64,000 nt of DNA from Mesorhizobium sp. LMG 17147 (GCF_024297145.1 NZ_JANCTC010000014.1:51996-115995), one strand, 5' to 3'. Shown: positions 33,554 to 42,355, numbered from the stretch's first letter. A program made the numbers and translations. The notes: generated by a model not told the origin, from the letters alone.

Positions 33554-34177
33554 TCAGCCAGGCACTGTGGCGGCGACCGCATCAGCGCGACCAAGGCCGG
33601 CAACCGCTTTTCTGACCCGCTGCAGATGCGCCTGGCGACCGGCGGCCGAGACGCTGTCCATCCGGTAGAGCGCCAGGAATTTGGTCCGGCACAGCGGATG
33701 GCAGACGGAGCGGAAGCCGCGCAGCAGGGTTCGCCGGCCGGGCTGCCCCATGATCCACGACATCAGCGGCGTGGCACCGCATGTGGTCATCGCCATCACC
33801 CGGCGTATGTGCCGCAATTTGGGCCGCGGACCGCGTCGTGCGGTCGGCATCTCGAAAGCGAAGCCCGGCACCAGCACGCGCTCCAGCCAGCCTTTCAGCA
33901 TCGCCGGCAGGCCATACCACCAGGTCGGGTAAATGAAGACGACCGCCTCCGCCCAGAGCAGCTCCTGCGCATGTTCGTGCACGGGTTGCAGGTTCGCCGC
34001 CTTGTCGTGGTAGCCGCGCCACTCCTGCGTGCGCATGACTGGGTCGAACCCGGTCGCATAGAGGTCGAGCAGATGGACCTGATGGCCGCGTTCGGCAAGC
34101 GTCTCCAGCACCATGTCGCGGACGGCGCCATTGAAGCTGTCCGTGCAGGGATGGCAATAGACGACGAGGACCTTCAT
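33554..34177 (-). CDS. NAD(P)H oxidoreductase, NQO1/MdaB family
   Basis: The 207-residue flavodoxin-fold protein begins KVLVVYCHPCTDSFNGAVRD and has the flavin-phosphate loop and FIYPTWWYGLPAMLKGWLER, hallmarks of two-electron quinone reductases. The start at 34177 is set by the domain; the longer frame adds a non-homologous basic leader. It lies 68 bases upstream of the second arsR on the same strand, where ArsH (also a flavodoxin-fold protein) might be expected, but it lacks ArsH features. Confidence 0.85.
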   Translation of the reverse strand: MKVLVVYCHPCTDSFNGAVRDMVLETLAERGHQVHLLDLYATGFDPVMRTQEWRGYHDKAANLQPVHEHAQELLWAEAVVFIYPTWWYGLPAMLKGWLERVLVPGFAFEMPTARRGPRPKLRHIRRVMAMTTCGATPLMSWIMGQPGRRTLLRGFRSVCHPLCRTKFLALYRMDSVSAAGRQAHLQRVRKAVAGLGRADAVAATVPG

Positions 34178-34494
34178 CTTGCGCTTAGCCCGGTCGGTCA
34201 CGAAAGGATCGCGTGGTGCCTGCAGGCGTCGCATGCAAACAAGCCACCCGCAGACATAGTCGATCAGCTGTTTTCATGCGAAGCCCCGCAGCCCGTATCA
34301 AGACGCAACAGCTCCAGTCACGTCAAGGCCCGCTCGTTCGCTCAAAGAAAATTGCGCAGACATGGGCTTGCCGGAGGGCGCTGTCCCGGCCCTTCTGTCC
34401 CGCAAGCCGTCCGGTCCTTCAGTTGCCCATAAGCATTGCTTTCAGAGCATCCGCACCTAGCTTCAGGGCGTATCCAAAACCTCGGGAGAAAAAG

Positions 34495-35238
34495 ATGCAG
34501 ACAGGAAAACTGAGCGGCAAGATCGCCTTGGTGACTGGTGCCTCCTCAGGCATCGGCGAGGCCACCGCCTTGGCGCTGGCGGCCGAGGGCGCCACGCTGG
34601 TGATTGCTGCGCGGCGCACGCAGCGCCTGGACGATCTGGCGAGGCGGATCCGTGGCACCGGCAGCATGGCACTGCCGATTGCGGTCGACGTCACCGACGA
34701 GACGCAAGCCACGGCGATGGTCGAGCGGGTCCAGCAGGAGTACGGCCGGCTCGACATTCTGCTTGCGGTTGCGGGCGTCGGCGTCGCCGCGCCGTTCCGG
34801 AACACGACGCCGGAAGAGTACCGCCGGATGGTCGACGTCAACATTCTCGGGCTGCTTTATCCGATCCATGCGGCACTGCCCTCGATGCAGCGGCAAGGCG
34901 CCGGCCACATCGTCGTCGTCTCATCCGGCACCGGCCGTTATATCCACCCTTCGGTGGTCTATTCCGGCACCAAGCACGCGGTGAGCGCGATGGCGGAATC
35001 GCTGCGCCGCGAGATCGGCAAGGACGGTATCCGCGTCACCTGCATCGAGCCCGGCGCCGTCAAGACCGAGTTCACCCAGAATATGCGCGCGGATGTGCGC
35101 CAGGCGGTCGAGCAAAGGCTGGGCGACATGCAGCAACTGGAAAGCGAGGACATCGCCGCCGCCATCTTATACGCGGTGACCCAGCCGCCACGGGTCAACG
35201 TCAACATCCTGACCCTCTATCCGACCGAGCAGGCGTGA
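34495..35238 (+). CDS. Short-chain dehydrogenase/reductase
   Basis: The 247-residue protein is a classical SDR: NAD(P) loop ALVTGASSGIGEATALAL, a VDVTDETQA adenine-ring region, an AVAGVGVAAP segment in place of NNAG, and catalytic YSGTK (YxxxK). The substrate is unknown. A CTCGGGAGAAAAAG site precedes the ATG at 34495. It is divergent from the NQO1-type gene; the 317 bases between them hold both promoters and no other feature that I can support. Confidence 0.9.
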   Translation: MQTGKLSGKIALVTGASSGIGEATALALAAEGATLVIAARRTQRLDDLARRIRGTGSMALPIAVDVTDETQATAMVERVQQEYGRLDILLAVAGVGVAAPFRNTTPEEYRRMVDVNILGLLYPIHAALPSMQRQGAGHIVVVSSGTGRYIHPSVVYSGTKHAVSAMAESLRREIGKDGIRVTCIEPGAVKTEFTQNMRADVRQAVEQRLGDMQQLESEDIAAAILYAVTQPPRVNVNILTLYPTEQA

Positions 35239-35282
35239 GGGCCGCAAAGGTGGTATCCTGCCGCCCCCGCAGCCCTGCAGCA

Positions 35283-35873
35283 TCATCCGCCGGTCATCAG
35301 CGTGAACACAAGCTGCCGCAGCTTGCCGCCCGGGCCGAATTCGACCCGGTCGAAATCGCGGCTCGCCTGCCGCTGTGCCTGCGAAATTCCGGCGAGACGT
35401 CTCGTCACTTCGGTCCTGATCTTGCTGCAGCCGCGGTCATCGGCGACGGTCAGGCCGATGGTGGCCGCCTCGATCTTATGCACCATGTCGATGATGCTGG
35501 CGCCATGCACCTTCTCGTGGGCAGCAAGGCCGGCTGAGAATATCTCCCAGTTCTTCTGGATTGCGCCCGGCAGCCGCGCGGCCGGCTTCGGCAAGGTGTA
35601 GGTGATGATCAGCTTCGGTAGCGCCGACACCAGTACGCAGGCGTCGCCTTGCGGCTGGTAGTCCCTCACCCAGGTCAGCTTGAAATTGGTATGCGCGATG
35701 ACGCGGCGCTCGCCGAGCAGCGGCCCGCGCCCACCGATCGAGGCATAGAGCTCCGGGCCGGACTGTCCTGAGATGGCATAGGTCTCGACCTTCTCGACCG
35801 CCTGCCAGCCGGCATGCGCCAGCGATGTCGGCAGACAGGCGAGCAGCAGGCAAAGGCGAACGGCTGTTTTCAT
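35283..35873 (-). CDS. Secreted zinc protease-like protein (DUF922)
   Basis: The 196-residue product has a signal peptide (MKTAVRLCLLLACLPTSLAHA). Its core matches DUF922, described as predicted zinc-dependent secreted proteases: KVETYAISGQSGPELYASIG, then RRVIAHTNFKLTWVRDYQPQ, then a metal motif AAHEKVHGASI (HExxHG). GAGGA precedes the ATG at 35873. It is convergent with the SDR gene. The periplasmic substrate is unknown. Confidence 0.85.
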   Translation of the reverse strand: MKTAVRLCLLLACLPTSLAHAGWQAVEKVETYAISGQSGPELYASIGGRGPLLGERRVIAHTNFKLTWVRDYQPQGDACVLVSALPKLIITYTLPKPAARLPGAIQKNWEIFSAGLAAHEKVHGASIIDMVHKIEAATIGLTVADDRGCSKIRTEVTRRLAGISQAQRQASRDFDRVEFGPGGKLRQLVFTLMTGG

Positions 35874-35925
35874 GCAAGTCCTCGCAGCCGCTGCGCACGA
35901 TGCAAATGACATGCAGTTCCCTTCC

Positions 35926-36093
35926 GTGGACATAGCCGGCGGCCGGCTATAGTGGGATGCTCGTATACAAGAATCCACAGGCAACGCCATGTCGCCGCGA
36001 CCGAACATTGCCCGGCAACGCCCTGCCCCCCGGACCCAGCCTCCCGGTGTCAGCCTGCCGCGCGCTGTCTAACTTGGCCTGTGCTCGCGCAAG
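35926..36093 (+). pseudogene. Truncated copy of the pseudouridine synthase 5' end
   Basis: This stretch repeats the promoter and first codons of the gene at 41087 (compare 41033-41194). The frame from 35989 reads MSPRPNIARQRPAPRTQPPG, then VSLPRAV and a stop; small deletions and substitutions separate it from the intact copy. Similarity ends abruptly at GTGCTCGCGCAAG in both copies. It marks the left edge of a 5-kb segment bounded by direct repeats. Confidence 0.85.
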
Positions 36094-36194
36094 TCGGAGT
36101 GCGTTATCGCTTCTAGCTGACGCCTGAATGCTTCGAGTCGGGGTTGACATTCTGTGAAGGTGCGCCGGTTGCCGCCGCCCGCGAACGCTGCCAT
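36069..36194 (-). CDS. Possible 41-residue protein
   Basis: The frame MAAFAGGGNRRTFTECQPRL, then EAFRRQLEAITHSDLREHRP has a GGAGAGG site five bases upstream. It overlaps the end of the truncated pseudouridine synthase copy. It may be real or the tail of a disrupted gene; no family is recognised. Confidence 0.3.
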   Translation of the reverse strand: MAAFAGGGNRRTFTECQPRLEAFRRQLEAITHSDLREHRPS

Positions 36195-36205
36195 CACCTC
36201 TCCGA

Positions 36206-36631
36206 TCAACTTGCCGCCAACTTCCCATGCGCATGCGTTCGGTCGGCGAGCGTTTCGATCACGCGACACTCGCCGACCCGCCCGCAGGCGCATTCCTCGA
36301 CCATCTTCCGCAATTCCCTGCGCAGAGCCTTAAGACTGGCGATGCGCTTCTCCACCTCGACCAGCCGCGCCTTTGCGATCTCATCGGCGCGGGCGCATGA
36401 TTGATCCGGATCGTCCTGCAACGAAAGCAGCGTACGGATCGCATCAACCTCGAAGCCGAGTTCTCGCGCGTGCCGGATGAAGGCAAGCCGCGCTACTGCC
36501 CTCCTTCCATAGCGTCGCTGCTTTCCTTCGGTTCGACCCGTTTCGGGCAACAGGCCAATTTGCTCGTAGTAGCGGATCGTCGGTATTTTCACCTCCGCGC
36601 GACGAGACAATTCACCGATCGACAAATCCAT
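36206..36631 (-). CDS. MerR-family metal regulator (CadR/ZntR type)
   Basis: The 141-residue protein has the N-terminal MerR winged helix (LSIGELSRRAEVKIPTIRYY, then EQIGLLPETGRTEGKQRRYG) and the long dimer helix. C-terminal metal ligands are present as CARADEIAKARLVEVEKRIA, then EECACGRVGECRV. These Cys positions suit a heavy-metal sensor of the CadR, PbrR or ZntR group. It is divergent from a cation transporter with a MerR-type promoter between them. Confidence 0.9.
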   Translation of the reverse strand: MDLSIGELSRRAEVKIPTIRYYEQIGLLPETGRTEGKQRRYGRRAVARLAFIRHARELGFEVDAIRTLLSLQDDPDQSCARADEIAKARLVEVEKRIASLKALRRELRKMVEECACGRVGECRVIETLADRTHAHGKLAAS

Positions 36632-36642
36632 AAAAAAGCCTC

Positions 36643-36673
36643 TTGAACCTCTAGCCACTAGAGATCCTACAGT
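36643..36673 (+). promoter_or_regulatory. MerR-type promoter of the cation transporter
   Basis: TTGAAC (36643-36648) and TACAGT (36668-36673) are 19 bases apart, the stretched spacing typical of MerR-regulated promoters. The spacer holds the palindrome CTCTAG-CCA-CTAGAG (36649-36663), where the regulator should bind. Confidence 0.85.
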
Positions 36674-36695
36674 GTCTTCACTGAGGAGTCACCCC

Positions 36696-37442
36696 ATGTC
36701 TGAAGCTTGCTGCGATCATAAAACCAAAAGCTGTGCGGGACCGCCGCCACTGGTTCTGCCGGCGAAGCTGCACGGTCATTCGCATGATCGTGCAGCGGAA
36801 GCGTCATGCTGTTCGGACGGCGTGCCGGTCTTTGACGGCATGAACCCGCGCTACAAGCGTGTGCTGTGGACGGTCATCGCTATTAATGCGGCCATGTTCC
36901 TGACCGAAATGACTGCCGGCTCACTTGCCGGTTCTCAGGCGCTGAAGGCCGACGCGCTGGATTTCCTCGCCGACACCCTCACCTATGGGCTGAGCCTTGC
37001 GGTCATCGGCGCGAGCTTGAGGACGCGCGCAACGGCTGCGCTGCTCAAGGGTCTGTCGCTCAGCCTGATGGCGCTTTGGGTTTCCGGCTCGACCGTCTAT
37101 CAGACGCTGATCCTCGGCGTACCCAGCGCGGAAGTCATGGGCATCATCGGCTTTCTGGCCCTTGCCGCCAATCTTGCTTCCGTTGGTTTTCTGATGCCCT
37201 ACAAGGATGGTGACGCGAATGTCCGCTCGGTTTGGCTGTGCTCGCGCAACGACGCGATCGGCAACATGGTGGTGATGGCCGCAGCTCTCGGCGTCTGGAG
37301 TACGTCAAGCGCATGGCCGGATCTGGCCGTCGCCGCACTTATGGCCGGTATCTTTCTAACCTCATCGGTGCAAATCCTGCGGCAGGCCTGGAGCGAATAC
37401 CGCGAAGCCGCACCAGACCGAACGACTGTGCCTGCCGAATGA
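36696..37442 (+). CDS. Cation efflux (CDF-like) transporter with Cys/His-rich N-terminus
   Basis: The 248-residue membrane protein has a metal-binding N-terminus (SEACCDHKTKSCAGPP, HGHSHD, ASCCSDG). Six predicted helices follow, beginning VLWTVIAINAAMFLTEMTAG and including the ALKADALDFLADTLTYGLSL segment with the Asp pair typical of CDF transporters. It lacks the long C-terminal cytoplasmic domain. Its expression should be switched on by the divergent MerR protein. Which metal it exports cannot be read directly. Confidence 0.88.
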   Translation: MSEACCDHKTKSCAGPPPLVLPAKLHGHSHDRAAEASCCSDGVPVFDGMNPRYKRVLWTVIAINAAMFLTEMTAGSLAGSQALKADALDFLADTLTYGLSLAVIGASLRTRATAALLKGLSLSLMALWVSGSTVYQTLILGVPSAEVMGIIGFLALAANLASVGFLMPYKDGDANVRSVWLCSRNDAIGNMVVMAAALGVWSTSSAWPDLAVAALMAGIFLTSSVQILRQAWSEYREAAPDRTTVPAE

Positions 37443-37534
37443 TCTGTTGGTTATGTGGGCAAGAGCGGATGTCCAGGATACCCGTCTGGTTGTCTGTAAT
37501 CGGGTCACGGAGCGACGCCTTGTGAAAGCGCCGC

Positions 37535-37690
37535 TCCCTGTCTTCTGCGCGATCATCGCCTGATCACGCACGCTGCCGAAAAGGGCGACGTCTCCGACGG
37601 TGATCGTGACCAGGTCGCAACCCCGCAGCTTGCTGTCGATGGCAAGATTGAACAGCGCAAGATCGCGTTCCGCACCTGATACTGACTTGC
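37535..37690 (-). pseudogene. Tyrosine recombinase (integrase) remnant
   Basis: On the minus strand this stretch reads SGAERDLALFNLAIDSKLRG, then CDLVTITVGDVALFGSVRDQ and AMIAQKTG. It closely resembles the conserved LALFDLAIDSKLRGCDLV core of rhizobial tyrosine recombinases. The frame is lost on both sides, and the catalytic Arg, His and Tyr region is missing. It lies inside the 5-kb direct-repeat segment and points to past integration. Confidence 0.65.
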
Positions 37691-38062
37691 GCCGCATCCG
37701 ATGAAGTGGACCACGCAATGCGCGCAGTCGCGCCATTCGCTGCGCCTCTAAAAAGCGCAAGGGCTCAAGTCGACCAAGGACGCCCGTCTGGAGGAAAAAT
37801 CGGTTTCGCCGCTGCGTCGCCCCACGGATGAGGCGACCCACTGTTCCGCGGCGCTCGAGACGGCTCGCGAAACGGGCGACCCGCAGATGAATTTTTCGTG
37901 TTATGATGCGCTTGCAACACGCGTAATCTCGACCTCGGCAATATGGCAGAGGTCGAAAGCTATTGCCTTGGCACAGGAAGCTTTCGCCCCCGGCAACTTG
38001 ATCGCCTCCGAAACGCTGGGTGTGCTGCTTTCCCTGACTGACCCAGGGCGAGGAGGTTGTCC

Positions 38063-38707
38063 ATGTCCACGAGTAGTGTTGACCGCCCGCTGCAGCCGGG
38101 CGACCGGGCACCGAATGTTGTGCTCAACGCGATCTCACGCGAAGGCAAGATCGCGCTCGATGATTTTCGAGGCCGTAGCCCGTTGTTGATCGGTTTGTTC
38201 CGAGGCCTGCACTGTCCGTTCTGCCGGCGCCATGTCGCGGCGATGGCGCAACTTAAGCCGGCCCTGTGTGAGCAAGGCGTCGAATGCCTGGCGGTGGTCA
38301 ATACGCCAGTCGAGCGGGCGCGGCTCTATTTCCGTTACCACCCGGCACCCGATCTTCTCGCTGCATCCGACCCGGAGCGGGCCTCGCACCGTGCCTTCGG
38401 CTTGCGCGAGGTCGGGATGGAAACGGTCATGGCGATACCGTTCCATCTCCCGGGCGAGCTGCCCGAGCCTATGGACGTCATGGCAATGAATGAATTTCTT
38501 AACAAGAAGGAAGGTTATGAGATTACGGAAGTCGATCAGCAGGCGATGGCTTCCAGCCAGGCGCAGCTTGTCGGTCAGTTCCTAATCGACCGGGCGGGCA
38601 TCGTACGCTGGAACTTCACTGAAGTTCTGGAGGATGGCCTCAACACCTTCAGAGCGCCGAATCCAGAGGAACTGATGTCGGCAGCTTCCGAAGTTGCACA
38701 TACTTAG
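38063..38707 (+). CDS. Peroxiredoxin-like (AhpC/TSA) protein
   Basis: This 214-residue thioredoxin-fold protein has the active-site region LFRGLHCPFCRRHVAAMAQL (CxxC at about 51-54) near the N-terminus, followed by QGVECLAVVNTPVERARLYF. Such two-Cys AhpC/TSA proteins remove peroxides or act as disulfide oxidoreductases. GAGGAGG precedes the ATG at 38063, which is favoured over an upstream TTG. It lies after the integrase remnant with no operon partner. Confidence 0.85.
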   Translation: MSTSSVDRPLQPGDRAPNVVLNAISREGKIALDDFRGRSPLLIGLFRGLHCPFCRRHVAAMAQLKPALCEQGVECLAVVNTPVERARLYFRYHPAPDLLAASDPERASHRAFGLREVGMETVMAIPFHLPGELPEPMDVMAMNEFLNKKEGYEITEVDQQAMASSQAQLVGQFLIDRAGIVRWNFTEVLEDGLNTFRAPNPEELMSAASEVAHT

Positions 38708-39112
38708 GCTGCGGAACCAGGCTGCTGAAAACTCGCTCGACGAGCACCGAACTGTGGTGATTTTGGATTCAACCATCATCGAGATGCTCAGGCGCGGAGG
38801 GCTAACGGCCGGCTGGCGTGCCGTCCAAGTGGTACAGCGCGTGGTCCAGGCGGAGTGGCGCATGGTCGTCTTCGATCCCCATCAAGTCCCCCGCATGAGT
38901 TAGGACGTCCCGTGGGCACTGGGATGGTTTGCTGCCCGGGTGTGTACCCGGCGCGTTTACCTGAGGTGTCGCCCGGTGTCGGGCGGCAGCATCGGGAAGG
39001 TTCCTGGGCGCGTTGAAAGCGCACGGCGCTGAGCGGATCAAGATGGATCCGGCGCGGTCTTCTGCTCAACATTGCCGAAAGCTTGCGCCGCAAAGGGGCG
39101 GATCGCTGGTTG
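38708..39112. other. 400-base region without a supported gene
   Basis: Several overlapping short frames are present on both strands but none has a ribosome binding site or family match. The part at 38940-39010 is rich in GTG and CGG repeats that could fold, but I cannot name an RNA family. Confidence 0.45.
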
Positions 39113-39421
39113 CTAGCGGGCGGCGAGCTTGTCGGACCGTTTGCAATACAGGCGGACGCCGACAGGCACGATCTCATAGCCGGCGTCGTTCAACTGGAGC
39201 TTCATCTCCTCGAAATGCCGCTTTGAGCCGCTGACGATCGATTCAGGCGTGTAGTCCCAGCCGTTGCGGGCGGCATTGGCCAGGATGTCGGCGTAGAGTC
39301 GCATGCTCGTGATTTTCACATCCGATTCCAGCACCTGCCTGCATCCTCTTGCGAACGACGGCGACAGACCCGCCGAAAAACTCAAAATCGTGCATGCAAT
39401 AACGACCGAAACGGTACGCAT
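39113..39421 (-). CDS. Small secreted protein, unknown function
   Basis: The 102-residue product starts MRTVSVVIACTILSFSAGLS with a signal peptide cleaved near PSFARG. The mature part has two Cys (GCRQVLES, LYCKRSD), which may form a disulfide. GGGAGGG precedes the ATG. It is divergent from the LuxR-TPR regulator, which could control it. No family is recognised. Confidence 0.6.
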   Translation of the reverse strand: MRTVSVVIACTILSFSAGLSPSFARGCRQVLESDVKITSMRLYADILANAARNGWDYTPESIVSGSKRHFEEMKLQLNDAGYEIVPVGVRLYCKRSDKLAAR

Positions 39422-39553
39422 GGAAGCCCTCCCCTGACTACAGCTGTTGCTGCGGGCGACCTTGCAGTTTGTGCGTCAGCGGCGGCATCGGGCAGATGCA
39501 GTATTCGACCTCCTGCATTTGTAGTATTCTTCCGCTGGGAACGGGGTTCCGGC

Positions 39554-40993
39554 ATGATGCTCAACGACGCTTCGAAAGCGCAGGCGCTCGATGCCTTGTC
39601 GGTTCGCGAGCGCGCGGTTGCGGAAAAATTCGCGTCCGGTATGACTTACCGTGAAATCGGCAAGGCGCTTTTCATTGCCCCGACCACAGTTCGCACTCAC
39701 CTTGCGAGCATCTACGAAAAGCTCGGCGTACGGACCAAGATCGGGCTTGCGACCTACTTTAGCGGTATCCCGCGCGCGTCGCAGGAAGCGCTTTTGCCTT
39801 TGTCCGAAGCCCCGCCAACGCTTGCCATGTTCCCGATTGAATGCCTCAATTCCGAAGAGCGATGGCGTCGCTTTGCCGATGGCCTGTCGTCGGACATCAC
39901 CATCGACCTGGCGCGCTACGCAGGCCTGCCTGTCATAGCCTTTCACACGATGAAATCACTGGGCAGCAAGCCGGCCGATTTTGCCGCGGACGGTAAGACG
40001 CTCGGCGTCACCTATATAGTTTCGGGCCGGTTGCGCGCCGACGACCAGAGGGTTCGCTTGACGATAGAGCTTGCCGATGCTCGTAACGGCGTCAGCCTGT
40101 GGAGGGAGCGCTACGACCGGCCTGTCGAGGACATTTTCGAGCTGCAGGACAGCCTGACCGAAAGCATCATCAATGTGTTTGCCGGCAGTTACGGAACCCT
40201 CGCCACCGTCGGCCGCAACGCGGTTCGCCGCAAGCCGCCGGCCAGCCTGCGCGCCTATGATTGCTATCTGCTCGGTGTAGAACAGCACACGACGTTCAGC
40301 CGCGCCGGCAATGCGGCGGCGATCCGTCTGTTTTTACGAGCGCTGGAGCTTGACCCCACTTTCGCCAACTGCTGGGCCGAACTCGCCTATGCCTATTCGA
40401 TCGAGGCCTGCAACGGCTTTGGCGACGACGTGCTGACCTCGATCGAGAACTGGCGGACGGCGGCTGAAAACGCACTGCGCCTCGACCCGACGGACAGCTG
40501 CGCCCACGCGTGCCTTGGCAACCTCAGAGCATGCCTTGGCGATCTCGAAGGAGCGGAGCGCGCCCACCGGCGCGCTCTCGAATACGGCTTCAATCATGCC
40601 GGCATATTGCCGCTACTTGCCGGCAGCAAGGCGCTTGTCGTTGGCGATCCGGCCGAGGCAATTCCGCTCATCGAGCGTGCCATGCGGCTTAACCCACTGG
40701 CCCCGCCCTGGTATTTCGGCATGCAGGGCCGCATTCTGTTCGCCGCCGGCAGACACCGGCAAGCCATTGCAGCGCTCCGCCGGAGTTCGCCGGAGTCGCC
40801 GGACGTGCTGATGTTTCTCGCGCTCGCGCATGCGGCCACGGGTGAGGCCGGCGAAGCGGCCAGGTTTGCCGCCCGTTTGAAAGCCGAATTCCCCGAATTT
40901 TCGGTCGAACGCTTCATCACTGCCTATCCCGTGACCAATCCGGATGCCGTGCTGGCCATACGCGACGCCGCAAGGCTGGCAAGGCTCATCTAA
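39554..40993 (+). CDS. LuxR-type HTH regulator with TolB-like and TPR domains
   Basis: The 479-residue protein starts with a LuxR-type helix-turn-helix (ALSVRERAVAEKFASGMTYR, then EIGKALFIAPTTVRTHLASI). A middle FADGLSSDITIDLARYAGLP domain typical of CadC and adenylate-cyclase-like proteins follows, then several TPR-like repeats (for example AIRLFLRALELDPTFANCWA). It likely senses a protein or small ligand through the TPR part. It is the last intact gene inside the direct-repeat segment, just before the intact pseudouridine synthase. Confidence 0.85.
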   Translation: MMLNDASKAQALDALSVRERAVAEKFASGMTYREIGKALFIAPTTVRTHLASIYEKLGVRTKIGLATYFSGIPRASQEALLPLSEAPPTLAMFPIECLNSEERWRRFADGLSSDITIDLARYAGLPVIAFHTMKSLGSKPADFAADGKTLGVTYIVSGRLRADDQRVRLTIELADARNGVSLWRERYDRPVEDIFELQDSLTESIINVFAGSYGTLATVGRNAVRRKPPASLRAYDCYLLGVEQHTTFSRAGNAAAIRLFLRALELDPTFANCWAELAYAYSIEACNGFGDDVLTSIENWRTAAENALRLDPTDSCAHACLGNLRACLGDLEGAERAHRRALEYGFNHAGILPLLAGSKALVVGDPAEAIPLIERAMRLNPLAPPWYFGMQGRILFAAGRHRQAIAALRRSSPESPDVLMFLALAHAATGEAGEAARFAARLKAEFPEFSVERFITAYPVTNPDAVLAIRDAARLARLI

Positions 40994-41032
40994 CAGGGCC
41001 GCATGCATCCGAGGCGACATTCCAGTCCTTGC

Positions 41033-41194
41033 GTGGACACAGCCGGCAGCCGGTTATACTGGAAACGCGTAACGAGAACCAACGCCATGTCGCCGCGACC
41101 GAACATTGCCCGGCAGCGCCCTGCCCCCGGGACCCAGCCTCCCGGCGTCAGCCTCTGTCGCGCGCTGTCGAAGCTTGGCCTGTGCTCGCGCAAG
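41033..41194 (+). repeat. Direct repeat copy 2 (intact pseudouridine synthase 5' end)
   Basis: This is the partner of 35926-36093. It covers GTGGACACAGCCGGC, the leader with GGTTATACTGG, and the first 36 codons. The shared parts are about 85-90 percent identical by eye. It bounds the 5-kb segment on the right. Confidence 0.85.
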
Positions 41195-41851
41195 CAGGCC
41201 GAGCTTCTGGTTGCAGAAGGCCGCGTGCGGGTCGCCGGCAAGATCGTGCGCAACGGCTCGATGCGCGTCGATCCCGGCCGCGACCGCATCGAGGTCGACG
41301 GCCGCCGTGTCGCCGCCGAGCGCAAGGTCTATCTGATGCTCAACAAGCCGCGCGGGCTGGTCACCACGCGTGACGACCCGCAGGACCGCGGCACCGTCTA
41401 TGATTGCCTGGCCGGGCTCGACCTGCCTTTCGTCTCGCCCGTCGGCCGCCTCGACAAGGCCAGCGAAGGCCTGCTGTTGATGACCAACGACACGCGCCTC
41501 GCGCAGCGCCTGCTCGACCCCGCCTCGCATGTCGCCAAGACCTATCACGTGCAGATCAGCGCGCTGCCCGACGAGGCCATGCTGGCGCGGTTGCGCGCCG
41601 GCGCCACAGTCGACGGCGAATTGCTGACGACCCGCTCGATCGAGTTGCTGCGCGGCGGCACCAGCACCGCCTGGCTGGAAATCGTGCTCGACGAAGGCCG
41701 CAACCGCCATATCCGCCGGCTGCTCGCCGCTCACGATATCGAGGTGCTGCGCCTGGTACGGATCGCGATCGGATATCTGCAACTCGGCGACCTTGCCAAG
41801 GGCAAGGTACGCCATCTGACTGCCGAAGAGCTGCTGCTGCTTCGGGCCTGA
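41087..41851 (+). CDS. rRNA pseudouridine synthase, RsuA/RluB family
   Basis: The 254-residue enzyme converts a uridine in rRNA to pseudouridine. The N-terminal S4 RNA-binding domain is RALSKLGLCSRKQAELLVAE, then GRVRVAGKIV. The catalytic Asp is in SPVGRLDKASEGLLLMTND (about residue 123), and the late LDEGRNRHIRRLL segment is conserved. The ATG at 41087 is the common start of both repeat copies. Its 5' end and promoter also occur, truncated, at 35926. Confidence 0.93.
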   Translation: MSPRPNIARQRPAPGTQPPGVSLCRALSKLGLCSRKQAELLVAEGRVRVAGKIVRNGSMRVDPGRDRIEVDGRRVAAERKVYLMLNKPRGLVTTRDDPQDRGTVYDCLAGLDLPFVSPVGRLDKASEGLLLMTNDTRLAQRLLDPASHVAKTYHVQISALPDEAMLARLRAGATVDGELLTTRSIELLRGGTSTAWLEIVLDEGRNRHIRRLLAAHDIEVLRLVRIAIGYLQLGDLAKGKVRHLTAEELLLLRA

Positions 41852-41889
41852 GCGACCAGGCACTGGAGACCCGTCGAACCGAAGCGGCA

Positions 41890-41931
41890 ATTGACATTTG
41901 CATCTCTGTTTCATATTTTACATTTGTGAAA
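41890..41931 (+). promoter_or_regulatory. Promoter and operator of the Xre-RES module
   Basis: TTGACA (41890-41895) and TATTTT (41913-41918) are 17 bases apart, a near-ideal promoter in a GC-rich genome. The inverted repeat GTTTCA-N13-TGAAAC (41907-41912, 41926-41931) overlaps the -10 box, placed for autorepression by the antitoxin. Confidence 0.8.
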
Positions 41932-42007
41932 CCGAAATGCGCCGATGCAGTCAAAGTGTCAGGCTGACACGCATGGGCGAAGCTGGCTTGGAAGCCGGAG
42001 AGAAAAT

Positions 42008-42355
42008 ATGGCTACGGCGTTGCGGGCGGTTCCCAGATTCCTGGACGAATTGGGCACGTTTGGCGGTCTCAAGGGAACCGATATTGCAAACATCACCGAC
42101 GTGTCCAAGGCCACGGTTTCGAGGTGGAAGGCCGGCGACATCAAGCCCCAGCCACGCAGCGAGCTCATTCTATCGGATCTGCACTATATCGTCGGCCGAC
42201 TGCAGGAATTCTACGAGCCAAGCGATATCCGCACCTGGCTTTACGCTCGCCACCCGCAATTGAACGGTGAAAGGGCGATAGATCTCATTCACGACGACCG
42301 TGCTCTCGACGTGCTCAAAGTCATCGATCGGCTTGAGAACGAGGTCTTTCTCTAG
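42008..42355 (+). CDS. Xre/MbcA/ParS-type antitoxin
   Basis: The 115-residue protein combines an N-terminal helix-turn-helix (GGLKGTDIANITDVSKATVS, then RWKAGDIKPQP) with a C-terminal DUF2384 part (DIRTWLYARHPQLNGERAID, then LIHDDRALDVLKVIDRLENE). Xre-type antitoxins bind the RES toxin and the module's promoter. GGAGAG precedes the ATG at 42008. The toxin gene starts directly at the next base after the stop. Confidence 0.9.
   Translation: MATALRAVPRFLDELGTFGGLKGTDIANITDVSKATVSRWKAGDIKPQPRSELILSDLHYIVGRLQEFYEPSDIRTWLYARHPQLNGERAIDLIHDDRALDVLKVIDRLENEVFL

Noticed and set aside
33554..34177. ArsH identity for the flavodoxin-fold gene
   Set aside because: The FIYPTWWYGLPAMLKGW motif and N-terminus are of the NQO1/MdaB type, not ArsH.
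38708..39112. Possible group II intron or other structured RNA
   Set aside because: Some GTG/CGG-rich stretches suggested an RNA domain, but no conserved domain V-like hairpin or intron protein is present.
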